This document shows, piece by piece, positions 17,425 to 26,398 of a DNA stretch of 64,000 nucleotides. Numbering within the stretch: position 1 is the first letter of the stretch; each line of letters begins with the position of its first letter. A model generated the notes under the pieces. That model was not told where the DNA came from and searched no databases. It was given only the letters and a program-made list of their open reading frames with translations. Position numbers and translations under genes: made by a program. This stretch comes from Bosea sp. 124 (GTDB taxonomy: Bacteria; Pseudomonadota; Alphaproteobacteria; Rhizobiales; Beijerinckiaceae), in assembly GCF_003046175.1 (NCBI RefSeq), contig NZ_PZZM01000001.1, forward strand, positions 4,109,001 through 4,173,000. Reading direction: 5' to 3'.

Positions 17425-18042
17425 TCAGCGCGAGTAGAACTCGATGACCAGGTTCGGTTCCATCTGCACCGCATAGGGCACGTCCGTCAGGGTCGGCGTG
17501 CGGGTGAAGGTGGCGGTCGACTTGTTGTGGTCGGTGTCGAGATAGTCCGGCACGTCGCGCTCGGCGAGCTGGGCCGACTCGATCACGATGGCGAGCTGGC
17601 GCGAGCTCTCCTTGATCGCGACGACGTCGCCCGGCTTGACCTGGTAGGACGCGATGTTGACGCGCTTGCCGTTGACCGTGACATGGCCGTGGTTGACGAA
17701 CTGACGGGCGGCGAAGACCGTCGGCACGAACTTGGCGCGGTAGATCACGGCGTCGAGGCGGCGCTCGAGCAGGCCGATCAGGTTCTCGCCCGAGTCGCCC
17801 TTGAGGCGGATCGCCTCGGCGTAGTAGCGGCGGAACTGCTTCTCGGAGATCGAGCCGTAATAGCCCTTCAGCTTCTGCTTGGCGCGGAGCTGCGTGCCGA
17901 AGTCGGACGGCTTGCCCTTGCGGCGCTGGCCGTGCTGGCCGGGGCCGTATTCGCGGCGGTTGACCGGGGACTTCGGGCGGCCCCAGATGTTCTGACCGAG
18001 ACGGCGGTCAATCTTGTATTTCGCCTCATGGCGCTTCGACAT
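17425..18042 (-). CDS. rpsD: 30S ribosomal protein S4
   Basis: 205 residues, the usual S4 length, from ATG 18042 ([16 protein letters not shown]) to the C-terminal LVIEFYSR. S4 is a primary 16S rRNA binder. The S4 RNA-binding domain is clear ([35 protein letters not shown]). The N-terminus has no four-cysteine zinc site, so this is the zinc-independent form. It is monocistronic, with its own terminator below and another terminator between it and the upstream flavin reductase gene. Confidence 0.97.
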   Translation of the reverse strand: MSKRHEAKYKIDRRLGQNIWGRPKSPVNRREYGPGQHGQRRKGKPSDFGTQLRAKQKLKGYYGSISEKQFRRYYAEAIRLKGDSGENLIGLLERRLDAVIYRAKFVPTVFAARQFVNHGHVTVNGKRVNIASYQVKPGDVVAIKESSRQLAIVIESAQLAERDVPDYLDTDHNKSTATFTRTPTLTDVPYAVQMEPNLVIEFYSR

Positions 18043-18370
18043 ATCGCGTGTCCTCTTGAGTTCGCGAGTTGAGGACCGCGCCCTCCTGTCCCTGGCAGCC
18101 TGCCGCACATCCTGCGGATGCGTCAGTGGCGAGCTGCCATTTTCTCTGCATCGGCTCTGACCGAGACGTGGAATCCACTTTTCGGACCGATGCACCGGGG
18201 CGACAGATCCGGCTCTGACGAGTGGATCACGGGTGCGGAAAAAGCCACGCGGGCCTTTTGGGCCCGCGCGACGAACGCCTAGAACCATGCGGGGCGGGAT
18301 TTGTCAAACCCGATCGTGTCCGGAGAGCGGCACCGGATCGGCTCCGCGGCATCGGCGCTGCGGGGCGAGG
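18043..18370. other. rpsD upstream region
   Basis: About 330 bp with no gene. It holds the untranslated leader and promoter of rpsD (minus strand) and the terminator of the flavin reductase gene at 18237-18268. AGAGGA lies about 12 bp before the rpsD ATG. I could not single out the promoter. Confidence 0.5.
18237..18268 (-). terminator. rho-independent terminator of the flavin reductase gene
   Basis: Stem CGCGGGCC / GGCCCGCG (18248-18255 and 18261-18268) with a 5-nt loop, followed on the minus strand by TGGCTTTTTCC. It separates the flavin reductase gene from the rpsD promoter. Confidence 0.8.
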
Positions 18371-18901
18371 TCAGGGCATTCGCGATTCCAGGGTGATCGT
18401 CTCGCCGTCGACGACGAACCGGCCGTAGCCGCGGTGATGGATGGTTCTGGGCTCCTCCCGGGCCGGATCGGTCCAAGCCTTCACCACCTCGAGCACGAAC
18501 AGATTATAGCGGTTTACGAGGCGCGTATCGACCACCCTGCATTCGAGATTGGCGAAGCACTCGGCGATCAGGGGCGCCGCCACTTCGCCGGCCGGAACCG
18601 GCGTCAGCGCGAATTCCGCGAACTTGTCGACGTCGCGCCCCGAGCAATTGCCGATCGCGACGACCTTGGGAGCCAGGTCCAGCGCGGGAATCGCGATGAC
18701 GCATTCCCTGGTCGCGCGCAGGGCCGCAAAACTGTGATCGGCACTGCTGACGACGCAGGCGACGAGCGGCGGCGTGAACTCGACCATCATGTGCCACGAT
18801 AGGGTCATGACGTTGACGCACCCCTTGAGGGCCGTGGTCAGCAGGACAACCGGCCCCGGTTCGAGCAGTTGATAGACCTGGGCGAGCGGATATTCCTGCA
18901 T
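18371..18901 (-). CDS. flavin reductase-like FMN-binding protein
   Basis: About 176 residues of the split-barrel flavin reductase family. Segments are LLTTALKGCVNVMTLSWHMMV (FMN site region), PPLVACVVSSADHSF, ECVIAIPALDLAPKVVAIGN and NRYNLFVLEVVKAW. These proteins use NAD(P)H to reduce FMN or bind FMN for other reactions. I favour ATG 18901; a GTG at 18943 would add 14 residues without a better ribosome site. It stands as a single gene with a terminator. Confidence 0.8.
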   Translation of the reverse strand: MQEYPLAQVYQLLEPGPVVLLTTALKGCVNVMTLSWHMMVEFTPPLVACVVSSADHSFAALRATRECVIAIPALDLAPKVVAIGNCSGRDVDKFAEFALTPVPAGEVAAPLIAECFANLECRVVDTRLVNRYNLFVLEVVKAWTDPAREEPRTIHHRGYGRFVVDGETITLESRMP

Positions 18902-19025
18902 GGGAGGCGCGGCTCCGGGGCGTTGCGACAACGGCCACTCCACAGCGGCAAAGGCCGCTGTCTCCGCTCATCCTAGCCGATGGCGGGCGCCTGCCCTTGA
19001 CCCAGAACAATGCGTTCCCGGAACC

Positions 19026-19895
19026 TCAACTGGCCAGCGGCATCGGCTCGATGACGACCTGCGCGAGGCCGTAGCCGGCGAGCGCGATGCGCAGCGGGCC
19101 GGTGAGGCCCACGCCGCCGGTGAAGACCGCGAGCGCTTCGCTGCTGCCCGAGCCGGTCTGGGGAGCGGGTGCTCCCAGAAGCTGCGTCACCCGCCGCGCA
19201 ATGGCCGGGGCAGGGTCGATCCAGTCGACCGGCCAGGGCGCGAGGCGCTTCAACCGCTCGAGCAGCAGCGGGTAATGCGTGCAGGAAAGAGTGACGACAT
19301 CGGTGCGGGTGCCGGCCCGCGCGACGAAGCAGGGGCCGATCTCGGCCAGGATGGCGTCATCGTCCACGGGATCGCCCTTGAGCGCCGCTTCGGCCAGGCC
19401 GGCGAGGCGCGTCGAGCCGACCAGCGTGACCTCGCAGCCCCCGGCATAGCTCTCGATCAGCCCGCGCGTGTAGTCGCGCGCGACCGTGCCCGGTGTCGCC
19501 AGCACCGAGATCAGGCCGGATCTCGTCGCGGCTGCGGCCGGCTTGATGGCGGGCACCGTGCCGACGAAGGGGATGGCGAAGCGGGCCCGCAAGGCCGGCA
19601 GAACCAGCGTCGAGGCGGTGTTGCAGGCGATGACCACGAGATCGGGGTGGAAGCGCGCGACCAGGCGCTCCATCACCGAAAGGACGCGCGCGACGAGGTC
19701 GTTCTCGCGCAGCCTGCCATAGGGAAAGCCGGCATCGTCGGCGGCGTAGACGACATGGGCGCCGGCATGGGCCTGCATCGTGCGCGAGAGCACAGTGAGG
19801 CCACCGAGGCCTGAATCGAAGACCAGGATGGTGGGCGTCCGCAGCGCCAGCCCGGCACTGCGATAGGCCGTTCCGGCCAGAAGATCGACCTGCAT
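19026..19895 (-). CDS. murI: glutamate racemase
   Basis: A 289-residue enzyme that interconverts L- and D-glutamate for peptidoglycan. The two catalytic cysteines are in ACNTAST and SCTHYP, and the N-terminus carries the FDSGLGGLTV motif. The first 20 residues before TPTILVFDSG are probably longer than needed, so an internal start is possible. It is a single gene, divergent from the MarR-GNAT gene. Confidence 0.93.
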   Translation of the reverse strand: MQVDLLAGTAYRSAGLALRTPTILVFDSGLGGLTVLSRTMQAHAGAHVVYAADDAGFPYGRLRENDLVARVLSVMERLVARFHPDLVVIACNTASTLVLPALRARFAIPFVGTVPAIKPAAAATRSGLISVLATPGTVARDYTRGLIESYAGGCEVTLVGSTRLAGLAEAALKGDPVDDDAILAEIGPCFVARAGTRTDVVTLSCTHYPLLLERLKRLAPWPVDWIDPAPAIARRVTQLLGAPAPQTGSGSSEALAVFTGGVGLTGPLRIALAGYGLAQVVIEPMPLAS

Positions 19896-20039
19896 GCGCT
19901 GTGAGCCTGCCCGCGTGACGAAGGCACCGATTGCGCCAGAGGCCGGTTAAGGGACCGTCAAGATGGCGTAAAGCAGGCGCTTTCTATTTAGTTGACTCCG
20001 TCCATTATCTTGTCGAAGGATTGCCGCAGGAGATTTCCC

Positions 20040-20966
20040 ATGCCGACGATCGAACATGCCGTGGCGTCGCTGCGCCGCTTCAACCGCTTCCACACTCGCT
20101 TCGTCGGCGCGTTGGGCAGTAGCCTGCACGGCTCCGGCTTCACGCTGACGGAGGCGCGGGTGCTCTACGAACTGGCGCAGCGCGACGGCTGGCTCGCCGG
20201 CGAGCTCGCGCGCGAATTGGGGCTCGACGCCGCCTATCTGTCGCGCATCCTGAAGCGGTTCGCGGCGTCCGGCTGGCTGGAGGCCGAGCGCTCCCGGGAG
20301 GATGGCCGCGCCCGGTCCCTGCGCCTGACGCGGGCGGGGCAGGAGGCCTTCAGGCCGCTGGACGAGGCTTCGCACGCGGAGGCCGCCGCGGTGCTGCAGA
20401 AGCTCGATGCCGCAGGCCGCATCAGGTTGACCACCGCGCTGGGCGAGGCCGAGGCGCTTCTTCAGGGCGGGGGGGCTGCCGACGCGCCCCGGCCGACGAT
20501 CCGGCCGCATCGTCCTGGCGACATCGGCTGGGTGATTTCGGCCCATGGCCGGCTCTATGCCGAGGATTATGGCTGGGATATCGCTTTCGAGGGCTTCGTC
20601 GCCGAGATCGCGGCGCAATTCCTGCGCGACTTCCAGCCGGGACGGGAGTTCAGCCTGATCGCCGATCTCGGGGGCCAGCCGGTCGGCTCGGCCTTCGTCG
20701 TGCAGGAGAGCGAGGAGACGGCGAAGCTGCGGATGGTCATCGTCGATCGGCCGGGCCGGGGACTCGGGCTCGGCAAGGCGCTGGTGCGCGAGGCGATCGC
20801 TTTCGCGCGATCCGCCGGCTATCGCCGCATGGTGCTCTGGACCAACGACATCCTGCACGCGGCCCGCGCGATCTATGTCGCGGAGGGATTCAGGCTCGTC
20901 GCCGAGGAGAGGCACCACTCGTTCGGGCAGGATCTCGTCGGGCAGAACTGGGAGCTCGTGCTCTGA
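20040..20966 (+). CDS. MarR-family regulator fused to GNAT acetyltransferase
   Basis: About 308 residues. Residues 1-140 are a MarR winged helix (LTEARVLYELAQRDG, LGLDAAYLSRILKRF, RSREDGRARSLRLT wing). Residues about 155-308 are a GNAT acetyltransferase (DRPGRGLGLGKALVREAI acetyl-CoA loop, YVAEGFRLV). Fusions of this type are known in proteobacteria but their targets are usually unknown. ATG 20040 has AGGAG 8 bp upstream. It is convergent with the amine oxidase gene, 12 bp away, and divergent from murI. Confidence 0.88.
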   Translation: MPTIEHAVASLRRFNRFHTRFVGALGSSLHGSGFTLTEARVLYELAQRDGWLAGELARELGLDAAYLSRILKRFAASGWLEAERSREDGRARSLRLTRAGQEAFRPLDEASHAEAAAVLQKLDAAGRIRLTTALGEAEALLQGGGAADAPRPTIRPHRPGDIGWVISAHGRLYAEDYGWDIAFEGFVAEIAAQFLRDFQPGREFSLIADLGGQPVGSAFVVQESEETAKLRMVIVDRPGRGLGLGKALVREAIAFARSAGYRRMVLWTNDILHAARAIYVAEGFRLVAEERHHSFGQDLVGQNWELVL

Positions 20967-20978
20967 GGCGCGCCGAGC

Positions 20979-22295
20979 TCAGGCCTTGATCCGCGCCACC
21001 TTCGCCGCCGCTGCACGGCCTGCGAGCGTCGCGCCGCCGACCGTCATCGCGCCGCCGCCGGCCGTGGCCTCGCCGGCGATGAAGATGCGCCCGCCAATCG
21101 GCTCGGCCAGGCGCTCGCGCGCCGCCTCGCGGCCGGGCAGGCAGACGGAATAGGAGCCGCGCGAGAACGGGTCGGTCCACCAGGCCGGGAAGGAGATGCC
21201 CGTCACCGCCTTGCGGATATTGGGACCGATCATCTGCGCCAGCAGCTCGGTGACATGGGCCCGCGCGGCCTCGGTACCGGCGGCTGAGAGTTCGCGGGCA
21301 TGATCGCCGCCGCAGTAGGCGATGACGAGATCCTTGTCGTCCGGGAACAGGTCGAAATTCATCAGGCGGCTGGGCGACCCGGCTTCGAGGAAGCTCGTGC
21401 CCGGTATAATACCGAAGCGGTCGCCCTCGACCCGGAGTGCGATCTTGGTCAGCGCGCCCATGCCGAGACCGTCGAGCGCATTGCGGTTGCGGGCCGGCAG
21501 TGCGGGGGTGAAACGGATCGCGCCCGCCTTGAGCACCCCGACGGGAACGGTGACGATGCAGGCATTGGCGTGCAGCGTGCCGGACGGCGTCGTCACCGCG
21601 ACGTCCAGGCCGTCCCAGCGGATCTCGCTGACCGGCTGGTTCAGGCGGATGTCGAGGCCAGCCCCGTGGCGGGAGACGAGATTGCCGTAGCCTGAGGGCA
21701 CGACAAGATCGTCGCCGGCCCAGAGGCGCTGATAATCGCGTGTGGAGATGCGGTCCGATTCCTCGCCGATGGAGAGCAGCAGGCCGGACGATGCAATCTG
21801 CGACATGTCCGGGCCGAGGTCGCCGAGCAGTTCCTTGACCGAGAGATCGCGCCGGGTCAGATCGACCGTTTCCAGCCGCCGGTCGATCTGGCCGAAAGCG
21901 CCGCGCCGCTTCTGCCGGTCGGCGTCCGTCATCGGCCGGCCGTCGGCGAAGACGCGGAATCCGCCGCCCCAGGATTCGCCCGGCGTCTCGATGCCGAGGT
22001 CGCGGGCGATCTGGACCCATGGGTTGCGTTCGGCCCAATGGATGAACATCGCGCCGGCATCGTAGGCCGGGCCGAGCGAGGCGTCGGTGAAGGCGCGCCC
22101 GCCGATGCGGCTGCGCGCCTCAAGCACGATGGCCTTGCGGCCGGCGGCCTTCAGGTCATGCGCGGCGGCGAGCCCGGCCGCGCCAGCGCCGATGACGATG
22201 ACATCCGTTTCCGTTGCCTGGGCGTGGTGCATCGGCAGTGCCAGCGATGCCGCCATCGCCCCTGATCCTGTCAACATCGTCCGGCGGTCAAGCAT
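20979..22295 (-). CDS. Tat-exported flavin monoamine oxidase
   Basis: A 438-residue FAD amine oxidase. The N-terminus DRRTMLTGS followed by a hydrophobic stretch and HHAQA is a twin-arginine signal, so the enzyme folds with FAD and is exported to the periplasm. The Rossmann motif VIVIGAGAAGLAAAHDL and EARSRIGGRAFT follow directly, and the C-terminal GRIFIAGEATAGGGAMTVGG completes the FAD site. It oxidises an amine to aldehyde with release of ammonia and peroxide; the substrate is unknown. Confidence 0.9.
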   Translation of the reverse strand: MLDRRTMLTGSGAMAASLALPMHHAQATETDVIVIGAGAAGLAAAHDLKAAGRKAIVLEARSRIGGRAFTDASLGPAYDAGAMFIHWAERNPWVQIARDLGIETPGESWGGGFRVFADGRPMTDADRQKRRGAFGQIDRRLETVDLTRRDLSVKELLGDLGPDMSQIASSGLLLSIGEESDRISTRDYQRLWAGDDLVVPSGYGNLVSRHGAGLDIRLNQPVSEIRWDGLDVAVTTPSGTLHANACIVTVPVGVLKAGAIRFTPALPARNRNALDGLGMGALTKIALRVEGDRFGIIPGTSFLEAGSPSRLMNFDLFPDDKDLVIAYCGGDHARELSAAGTEAARAHVTELLAQMIGPNIRKAVTGISFPAWWTDPFSRGSYSVCLPGREAARERLAEPIGGRIFIAGEATAGGGAMTVGGATLAGRAAAAKVARIKA

Positions 22296-22621
22296 GCCAA
22301 GGGTCCCGTGATGCCCTTCATGTTGGACCCGTGCCTTCGCGTTGCAACAGGAACGTGACGGGTCGCGGATGGCCGGCGATCACGAGATCGGGAGCCTGCT
22401 GGCAAGCTGCCGCCGAAGGGCAACGGTGCTTGTCTTAGAATAAACCGATCAAGAGAGCTTCATTAGAATATATCTATTGTAATATTCTTGTTTCCGAATC
22501 GATTGACAGTCGTCAAGTCGATCAATAACGGATGATTGCCTTGTTCGAGAGTATAAGGCCTTGTTTATATTCATTTTAAACTTCTGAAACGCGGCGGCGC
22601 GAGCCGGCTGCGCCGGTAAGG
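22296..22621. promoter_or_regulatory. regulatory region before the TonB-dependent receptor
   Basis: About 325 bp without a gene. The half nearest the receptor (22435-22590) is the most AT-rich DNA in this part of the window. It holds the inverted repeat at 22465-22488 and a second small palindrome TTGAC-AGTC-GTCAA at 22504-22517. This is the layout expected of an iron- or heme-regulated promoter, but I cannot assign Fur, RirA or Irr from sequence. Confidence 0.5.
22465..22488. promoter_or_regulatory. inverted repeat AGAATAT-N10-ATATTCT, candidate operator
   Basis: A perfect 7-bp inverted repeat with a 10-bp spacer about 135 bp before the receptor start, inside AT-rich DNA. The half-site AGAAT resembles Irr boxes of rhizobia (TTTAGAA-N-TTCTAAA), but the spacing differs. 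Confidence 0.4.
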
Positions 22622-24922
22622 GTGGCTAAGGCGATGGGGATGCATTCTGGCAGGCTGCGCGAGGGCGTCGCGCTCGGGGCTTTGACGATGGTTCTGCTGG
22701 CGTCGCCGGCATTGGCGCAGCAACAGAGCCGCACCCGCCCCGCCCCGGCGGTGCAGGCCGCGGAGGCTCCGGTGGTGCTCGACCAGATCACGGTCGAGGG
22801 TGAGGGCGAAGCCGGCAGGCCGCTGGTCGCCGGCCCGACCACGACCCGCACGACCCGTGAGCAGCTCGATCGTCAGCAGGTCCAGAGTGTCACCGATCTC
22901 GCCAACCGCGTCGAGGCCGGAATCAGCTTCAACCGGCAGAACAACTCCATCAACATTCGCGGCCTCGACGGCGCCCGCGTGCTGACCACGATCGACGGTA
23001 TTCGCCAGCCCTTCCTGACCGATACGCGTGTCGACCGCAGCTCGACCAACGCCTTCGACTTCGATGCGCTCTCGACGCTCGACCTGCTGCGCGGCGGCAG
23101 CGGCTCTGCCACCGTCGGCAGCGGTGCGCTCGGCGGCGTGCTCGCAGTGCGGACGCTGGATCCCAAGGACCTGATCAGGGGCGACCGCAATTTCGGCGCG
23201 CTCGCCAAGACAGGCTTCGACAGCACGGACGAGGCCTGGTTCGGCAGCGCCGCCGTCGCAGCCCGGCTTCAGCAGACCTATTTCCTGTTGCAGGGCAGCT
23301 TCCGTAACGGCGGAGAAATCGACAACAGGGGCAAGGTCAACAGCATCGGCGCCACCCGGACAGAGCCGAATCCGGTCGATTTCAACCAGTACGGCTTCCT
23401 CGGCAAGATCCACCATTATGTCGACGAGGTGCATCGCTTCGGCCTGACGGCCGAACTCTTCAAGCGTGAGGACAAGATCCAGACGCTGACCTCGACCGTG
23501 TCACCGACCGGCAATTTCCGGCCCGGTTCCTACGAGCAGGGCGAGGATGTCGAGCGCAAGCGCGTTTCGCTGTCCTATGACTTCAAGCTGCCCGGCGCCT
23601 TCATCGACGAGGCGCATGCGACGCTCTACTGGCAGAACGTCAAGCGCAACGCGCTGGTCAACGCCTGGCGCTATACCAGCATCGTCGGGCCCTATGTCCG
23701 CGACAACCAGAACGAGCAGGACGCTTATGGCTTCAACGGCCATATCGTGAAGAACTTCAACACCGGCATGTTCTCGCATGGCATCACGCTGGGCACGGAA
23801 CTGCGCATGACGGAGCTGGAGCAGTATTCGAAAGGCATCGACAACTGCCCGCCCCGGCCGGCCGGCGGCGCCCCCTTCACCGGCGCGTTTACGACCTGCA
23901 ACAACCTGCACACCAACCAGGCCGACCAGCCGAAGATCGACGGCAGGGCCGTCGGCTTCTACCTGCATGACGAGATCGGTATGCTGGACAACCGCCTGCG
24001 CGTGACGCCGGGCGTTCGCTTCGACTGGTATGAGGAGACGCCGCAGAATACCCCGGCCTACACCAATGGCGGTTCGGCCCCGGTCGGCCTGCCGCCGTCC
24101 TCCAGCGATTCCGCCTGGTCGCCGCGCGTCCGGCTCGAATACGACATCCTCAAGAACGCACCTTACGTGAAGGACGTCACCGCCTTCGCGCAGTGGTCGA
24201 AGGGCTTCCGGGCTCCGACGGCCAGCGAGCTCTACGGCCGCTTTGGCGGCGTGGGGACGTATCTGCGCATCGGTGATCCGACCCTGAGGCCTGAGACCAG
24301 CAACGGCATCGACGTCGGCCTGCGCTTCGGCGACAAGGCGTTCGGCGGCTCGGTGACCTATTTCCACACGGACTATCGCAACTTCATCGACACCATACAG
24401 ATTCAGGCACCGGGCGGTCTCTACCCGCAGGGCGGTATCCAGGGTCCGCAGAACGTCGCGCGTGCCGAGATCCAGGGCTTCGAGGCGAACCTGCAATACG
24501 CCTTTGCACCGAACTGGCTGGCGCGTGGCTCGTTTGCCTATACCCGCGGCAAGAACAAGGACAACGATACCTTCCTGAACTCGATCCCGCCGATGCAGGG
24601 CATCATCGCGATCGCCTATGGCACGGAGCGCTGGGGCGCGGAGGTTTCGACCAAGCTGGCTGCTGCTCGTGACGACGTCGCCGCGACCACTGGCACGGCG
24701 CAGGGCTTCAAGGCGCCGGGCTATGCGATCTTCAATGCCTCGGCCTGGTGGAAGCCGATGCCGCAGATCGCTGATCTCGAATTCCAGATCGGCGTCTACA
24801 ACATCTTCGACCGCAAGTATTTCGACGCGGTCAACGTGCCGACCGGCGTCCTCGCCCAGGCGCGCGACTATTACAGCGAGCCCGGCCGCACCGTGAAGGC
24901 GACCATGAAGTACCAGTTCTGA
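22622..24922 (+). CDS. TonB-dependent hemoglobin/heme-type receptor
   Basis: A 766-residue outer-membrane receptor. A signal peptide ends near PALAQQQ; a TonB-box-like DQITVEGEG follows near residue 55. The plug (NRVEAGISFNRQNNSINIRG, LRGGSGSATVGSGALGGV) and the 22-strand barrel end in a C-terminal Phe (TMKYQF). The FRAPTASELYGRF motif is typical of the hemoglobin/transferrin/lactoferrin receptor group. The start is GTG 22622; ATG 22634 or 22640 is also possible. No heme ABC importer adjoins it. Confidence 0.9.
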   Translation: MAKAMGMHSGRLREGVALGALTMVLLASPALAQQQSRTRPAPAVQAAEAPVVLDQITVEGEGEAGRPLVAGPTTTRTTREQLDRQQVQSVTDLANRVEAGISFNRQNNSINIRGLDGARVLTTIDGIRQPFLTDTRVDRSSTNAFDFDALSTLDLLRGGSGSATVGSGALGGVLAVRTLDPKDLIRGDRNFGALAKTGFDSTDEAWFGSAAVAARLQQTYFLLQGSFRNGGEIDNRGKVNSIGATRTEPNPVDFNQYGFLGKIHHYVDEVHRFGLTAELFKREDKIQTLTSTVSPTGNFRPGSYEQGEDVERKRVSLSYDFKLPGAFIDEAHATLYWQNVKRNALVNAWRYTSIVGPYVRDNQNEQDAYGFNGHIVKNFNTGMFSHGITLGTELRMTELEQYSKGIDNCPPRPAGGAPFTGAFTTCNNLHTNQADQPKIDGRAVGFYLHDEIGMLDNRLRVTPGVRFDWYEETPQNTPAYTNGGSAPVGLPPSSSDSAWSPRVRLEYDILKNAPYVKDVTAFAQWSKGFRAPTASELYGRFGGVGTYLRIGDPTLRPETSNGIDVGLRFGDKAFGGSVTYFHTDYRNFIDTIQIQAPGGLYPQGGIQGPQNVARAEIQGFEANLQYAFAPNWLARGSFAYTRGKNKDNDTFLNSIPPMQGIIAIAYGTERWGAEVSTKLAAARDDVAATTGTAQGFKAPGYAIFNASAWWKPMPQIADLEFQIGVYNIFDRKYFDAVNVPTGVLAQARDYYSEPGRTVKATMKYQF

Positions 24923-24950
24923 CAGGCCGCGTTTCGAGACCCGACCTGCT

Positions 24951-24978
24951 GGCCGGCCCTTCGGGGCCGGCCTTTTCG
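24951..24978 (+). terminator. rho-independent terminator of the receptor gene
   Basis: Perfect 9-bp stem GGCCGGCCC / GGGCCGGCC with TTCG tetraloop, followed by TTTTCG. It lies 28 bp after the receptor stop. Confidence 0.9.
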
Positions 24979-25078
24979 TTGGAGGCGAGGGGAGCGGCCA
25001 ATTGCCCCCAGAAACGCAGTTCGGCCGGGTGGAAAGAGAGCGGTCCGCCGCGCGCAGGTGTCAGGCATCTTGCGCCGA

Positions 25079-26329
25079 TCAGCCTGAATCCACCTGCCTT
25101 GAGGCCGTCGCAGTCGAATGCCTCACGGCAATCCAGAAGGCGACCAGCATCAGCCCGCCGGCCAGCAGGAAGGTCAGCCGCATCCCGCCGGCAATGGCCA
25201 TGCGGGAAGCCTGCCCGAAGTCGCCGGTTCCGACTGCGAAAGCGAAGACGGCGCTCATCGCGGATGCGCCCAGGATCAGGCCAATATTGCGCGACAGGCT
25301 CAGCATGCCGGAGACCGTGCCACGCTGGCCTTGGGAAACATCCGCCAGGACGACGGTGTTGTTTGCGGCCTGAAAGAGCTGGTAGCCCGGTGTCAGGACG
25401 ATAATTGCCAGAACATAGCCGGCGACACCGAGCGTATTGGGCAGGATCGACAGAAGAAACGAGCCGGTGGCGAGCATGGCCAGGCCGATCGCGAGAACCC
25501 GCCGCGCGCCCCACGCATCGACGATCCGGCCGGATGGCACGCCGCTGGCAATCGAGATGGCCGGGCCGATCGACATCACCAGGCCGACCAGCGCTTCCTT
25601 CAAACCGAGACCGAAGCCCAGATAGAAGGGGCCAACCACCAGCGTCGTCATCATCACGGCCGCGACGAGAAGATTGAGCAAGAGATTGAGCTGAAGATCA
25701 TGGCTCGGCATCGTCAGGACACTCGCCGTCCGAACGCGCGCCTTGCCCGCGTCGCGCGGCAGCGACGCGAAGGCGAGGAGCAGCGCGAACACCGCCATCG
25801 GAACCTGGATCAGAAAGATTCCCCGCCAGCCGGCTGCCGTGACCAGCACGCCGCCGAGCGAGGGACCAAGCGCTGTTCCGAGCGCCGACACCGTGCCGAG
25901 CATGCCCATCGCCCGCCCGATCCGCGCCTCGCTCGCGGTCTCCCGCATCAGGGCCATGGACAAGGTCATCAGAAACGCAGCGCCGACGCCCTGAAGTGCC
26001 CTTGCGCCGACCAGAAGCCAGAGGTTCGGCGCGAGACCGCAGAGCAAGGATGAAACGGCAAACAATGCGAGACCCGCAAGGTGCATGCGCCTCAGCCCAT
26101 GGATGTCACCAAGCCGCCCGACAAAGACGACGGAGACGGTCAAGGCCGCCAGATAGGCGATGACGACCCACTGAACATGGTGGAACGGCGCCAGGAATGC
26201 CTCGGCGAGAGTCGGCAGGGCGATATTGGCGATACTGGTGCCGAGCGACGCCAGCAGCATCGACAGCGCCAATGTCGTCGACGTGCCTCGCTTCATCCGC
26301 CTCGATGCGGGTGATTCCGCTTGTTCCAT
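25079..26329 (-). CDS. MFS drug-type exporter (DHA2-like)
   Basis: About 416 residues from ATG 26329, which has AGAGGG 8 bp upstream. Twelve or so hydrophobic spans; motif A between spans 2 and 3 is GRLGDIHGLRRM and the span-5 motif is LGTALGPSLGGVLV, both typical of drug:H+ antiporters of the EmrB/QacA kind. Its promoter has the 19-bp spacer of MerR-controlled genes and the divergent gene is a MerR regulator, so it is probably induced by a compound it exports. Confidence 0.87.
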   Translation of the reverse strand: MEQAESPASRRMKRGTSTTLALSMLLASLGTSIANIALPTLAEAFLAPFHHVQWVVIAYLAALTVSVVFVGRLGDIHGLRRMHLAGLALFAVSSLLCGLAPNLWLLVGARALQGVGAAFLMTLSMALMRETASEARIGRAMGMLGTVSALGTALGPSLGGVLVTAAGWRGIFLIQVPMAVFALLLAFASLPRDAGKARVRTASVLTMPSHDLQLNLLLNLLVAAVMMTTLVVGPFYLGFGLGLKEALVGLVMSIGPAISIASGVPSGRIVDAWGARRVLAIGLAMLATGSFLLSILPNTLGVAGYVLAIIVLTPGYQLFQAANNTVVLADVSQGQRGTVSGMLSLSRNIGLILGASAMSAVFAFAVGTGDFGQASRMAIAGGMRLTFLLAGGLMLVAFWIAVRHSTATASRQVDSG

Positions 26330-26365
26330 GTCATTGCCCTCTTGCTTGAAAAGTTGTGTGAGGGC

Positions 26366-26396
26366 AGCGTACGAATTCAAGTCAACTTGAGGTCAA
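26366..26396 (-). promoter_or_regulatory. MerR-type promoter with 19-bp spacer and operator palindrome
   Basis: On the minus strand the -35 TTGACC (26391-26396) and -10 TACGCT (26366-26371) are separated by exactly 19 bp. The spacer holds the palindrome TCAAGT-CA-ACTTGA (26377-26390). Over-long spacers with a central dyad are the hallmark of MerR-activated promoters. The dyad closely resembles the SoxR/MerR-type operator and starts 22 bp before the divergent merR-like ATG, so autorepression is likely. Confidence 0.8.
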
Positions 26397-26398
26397 GC

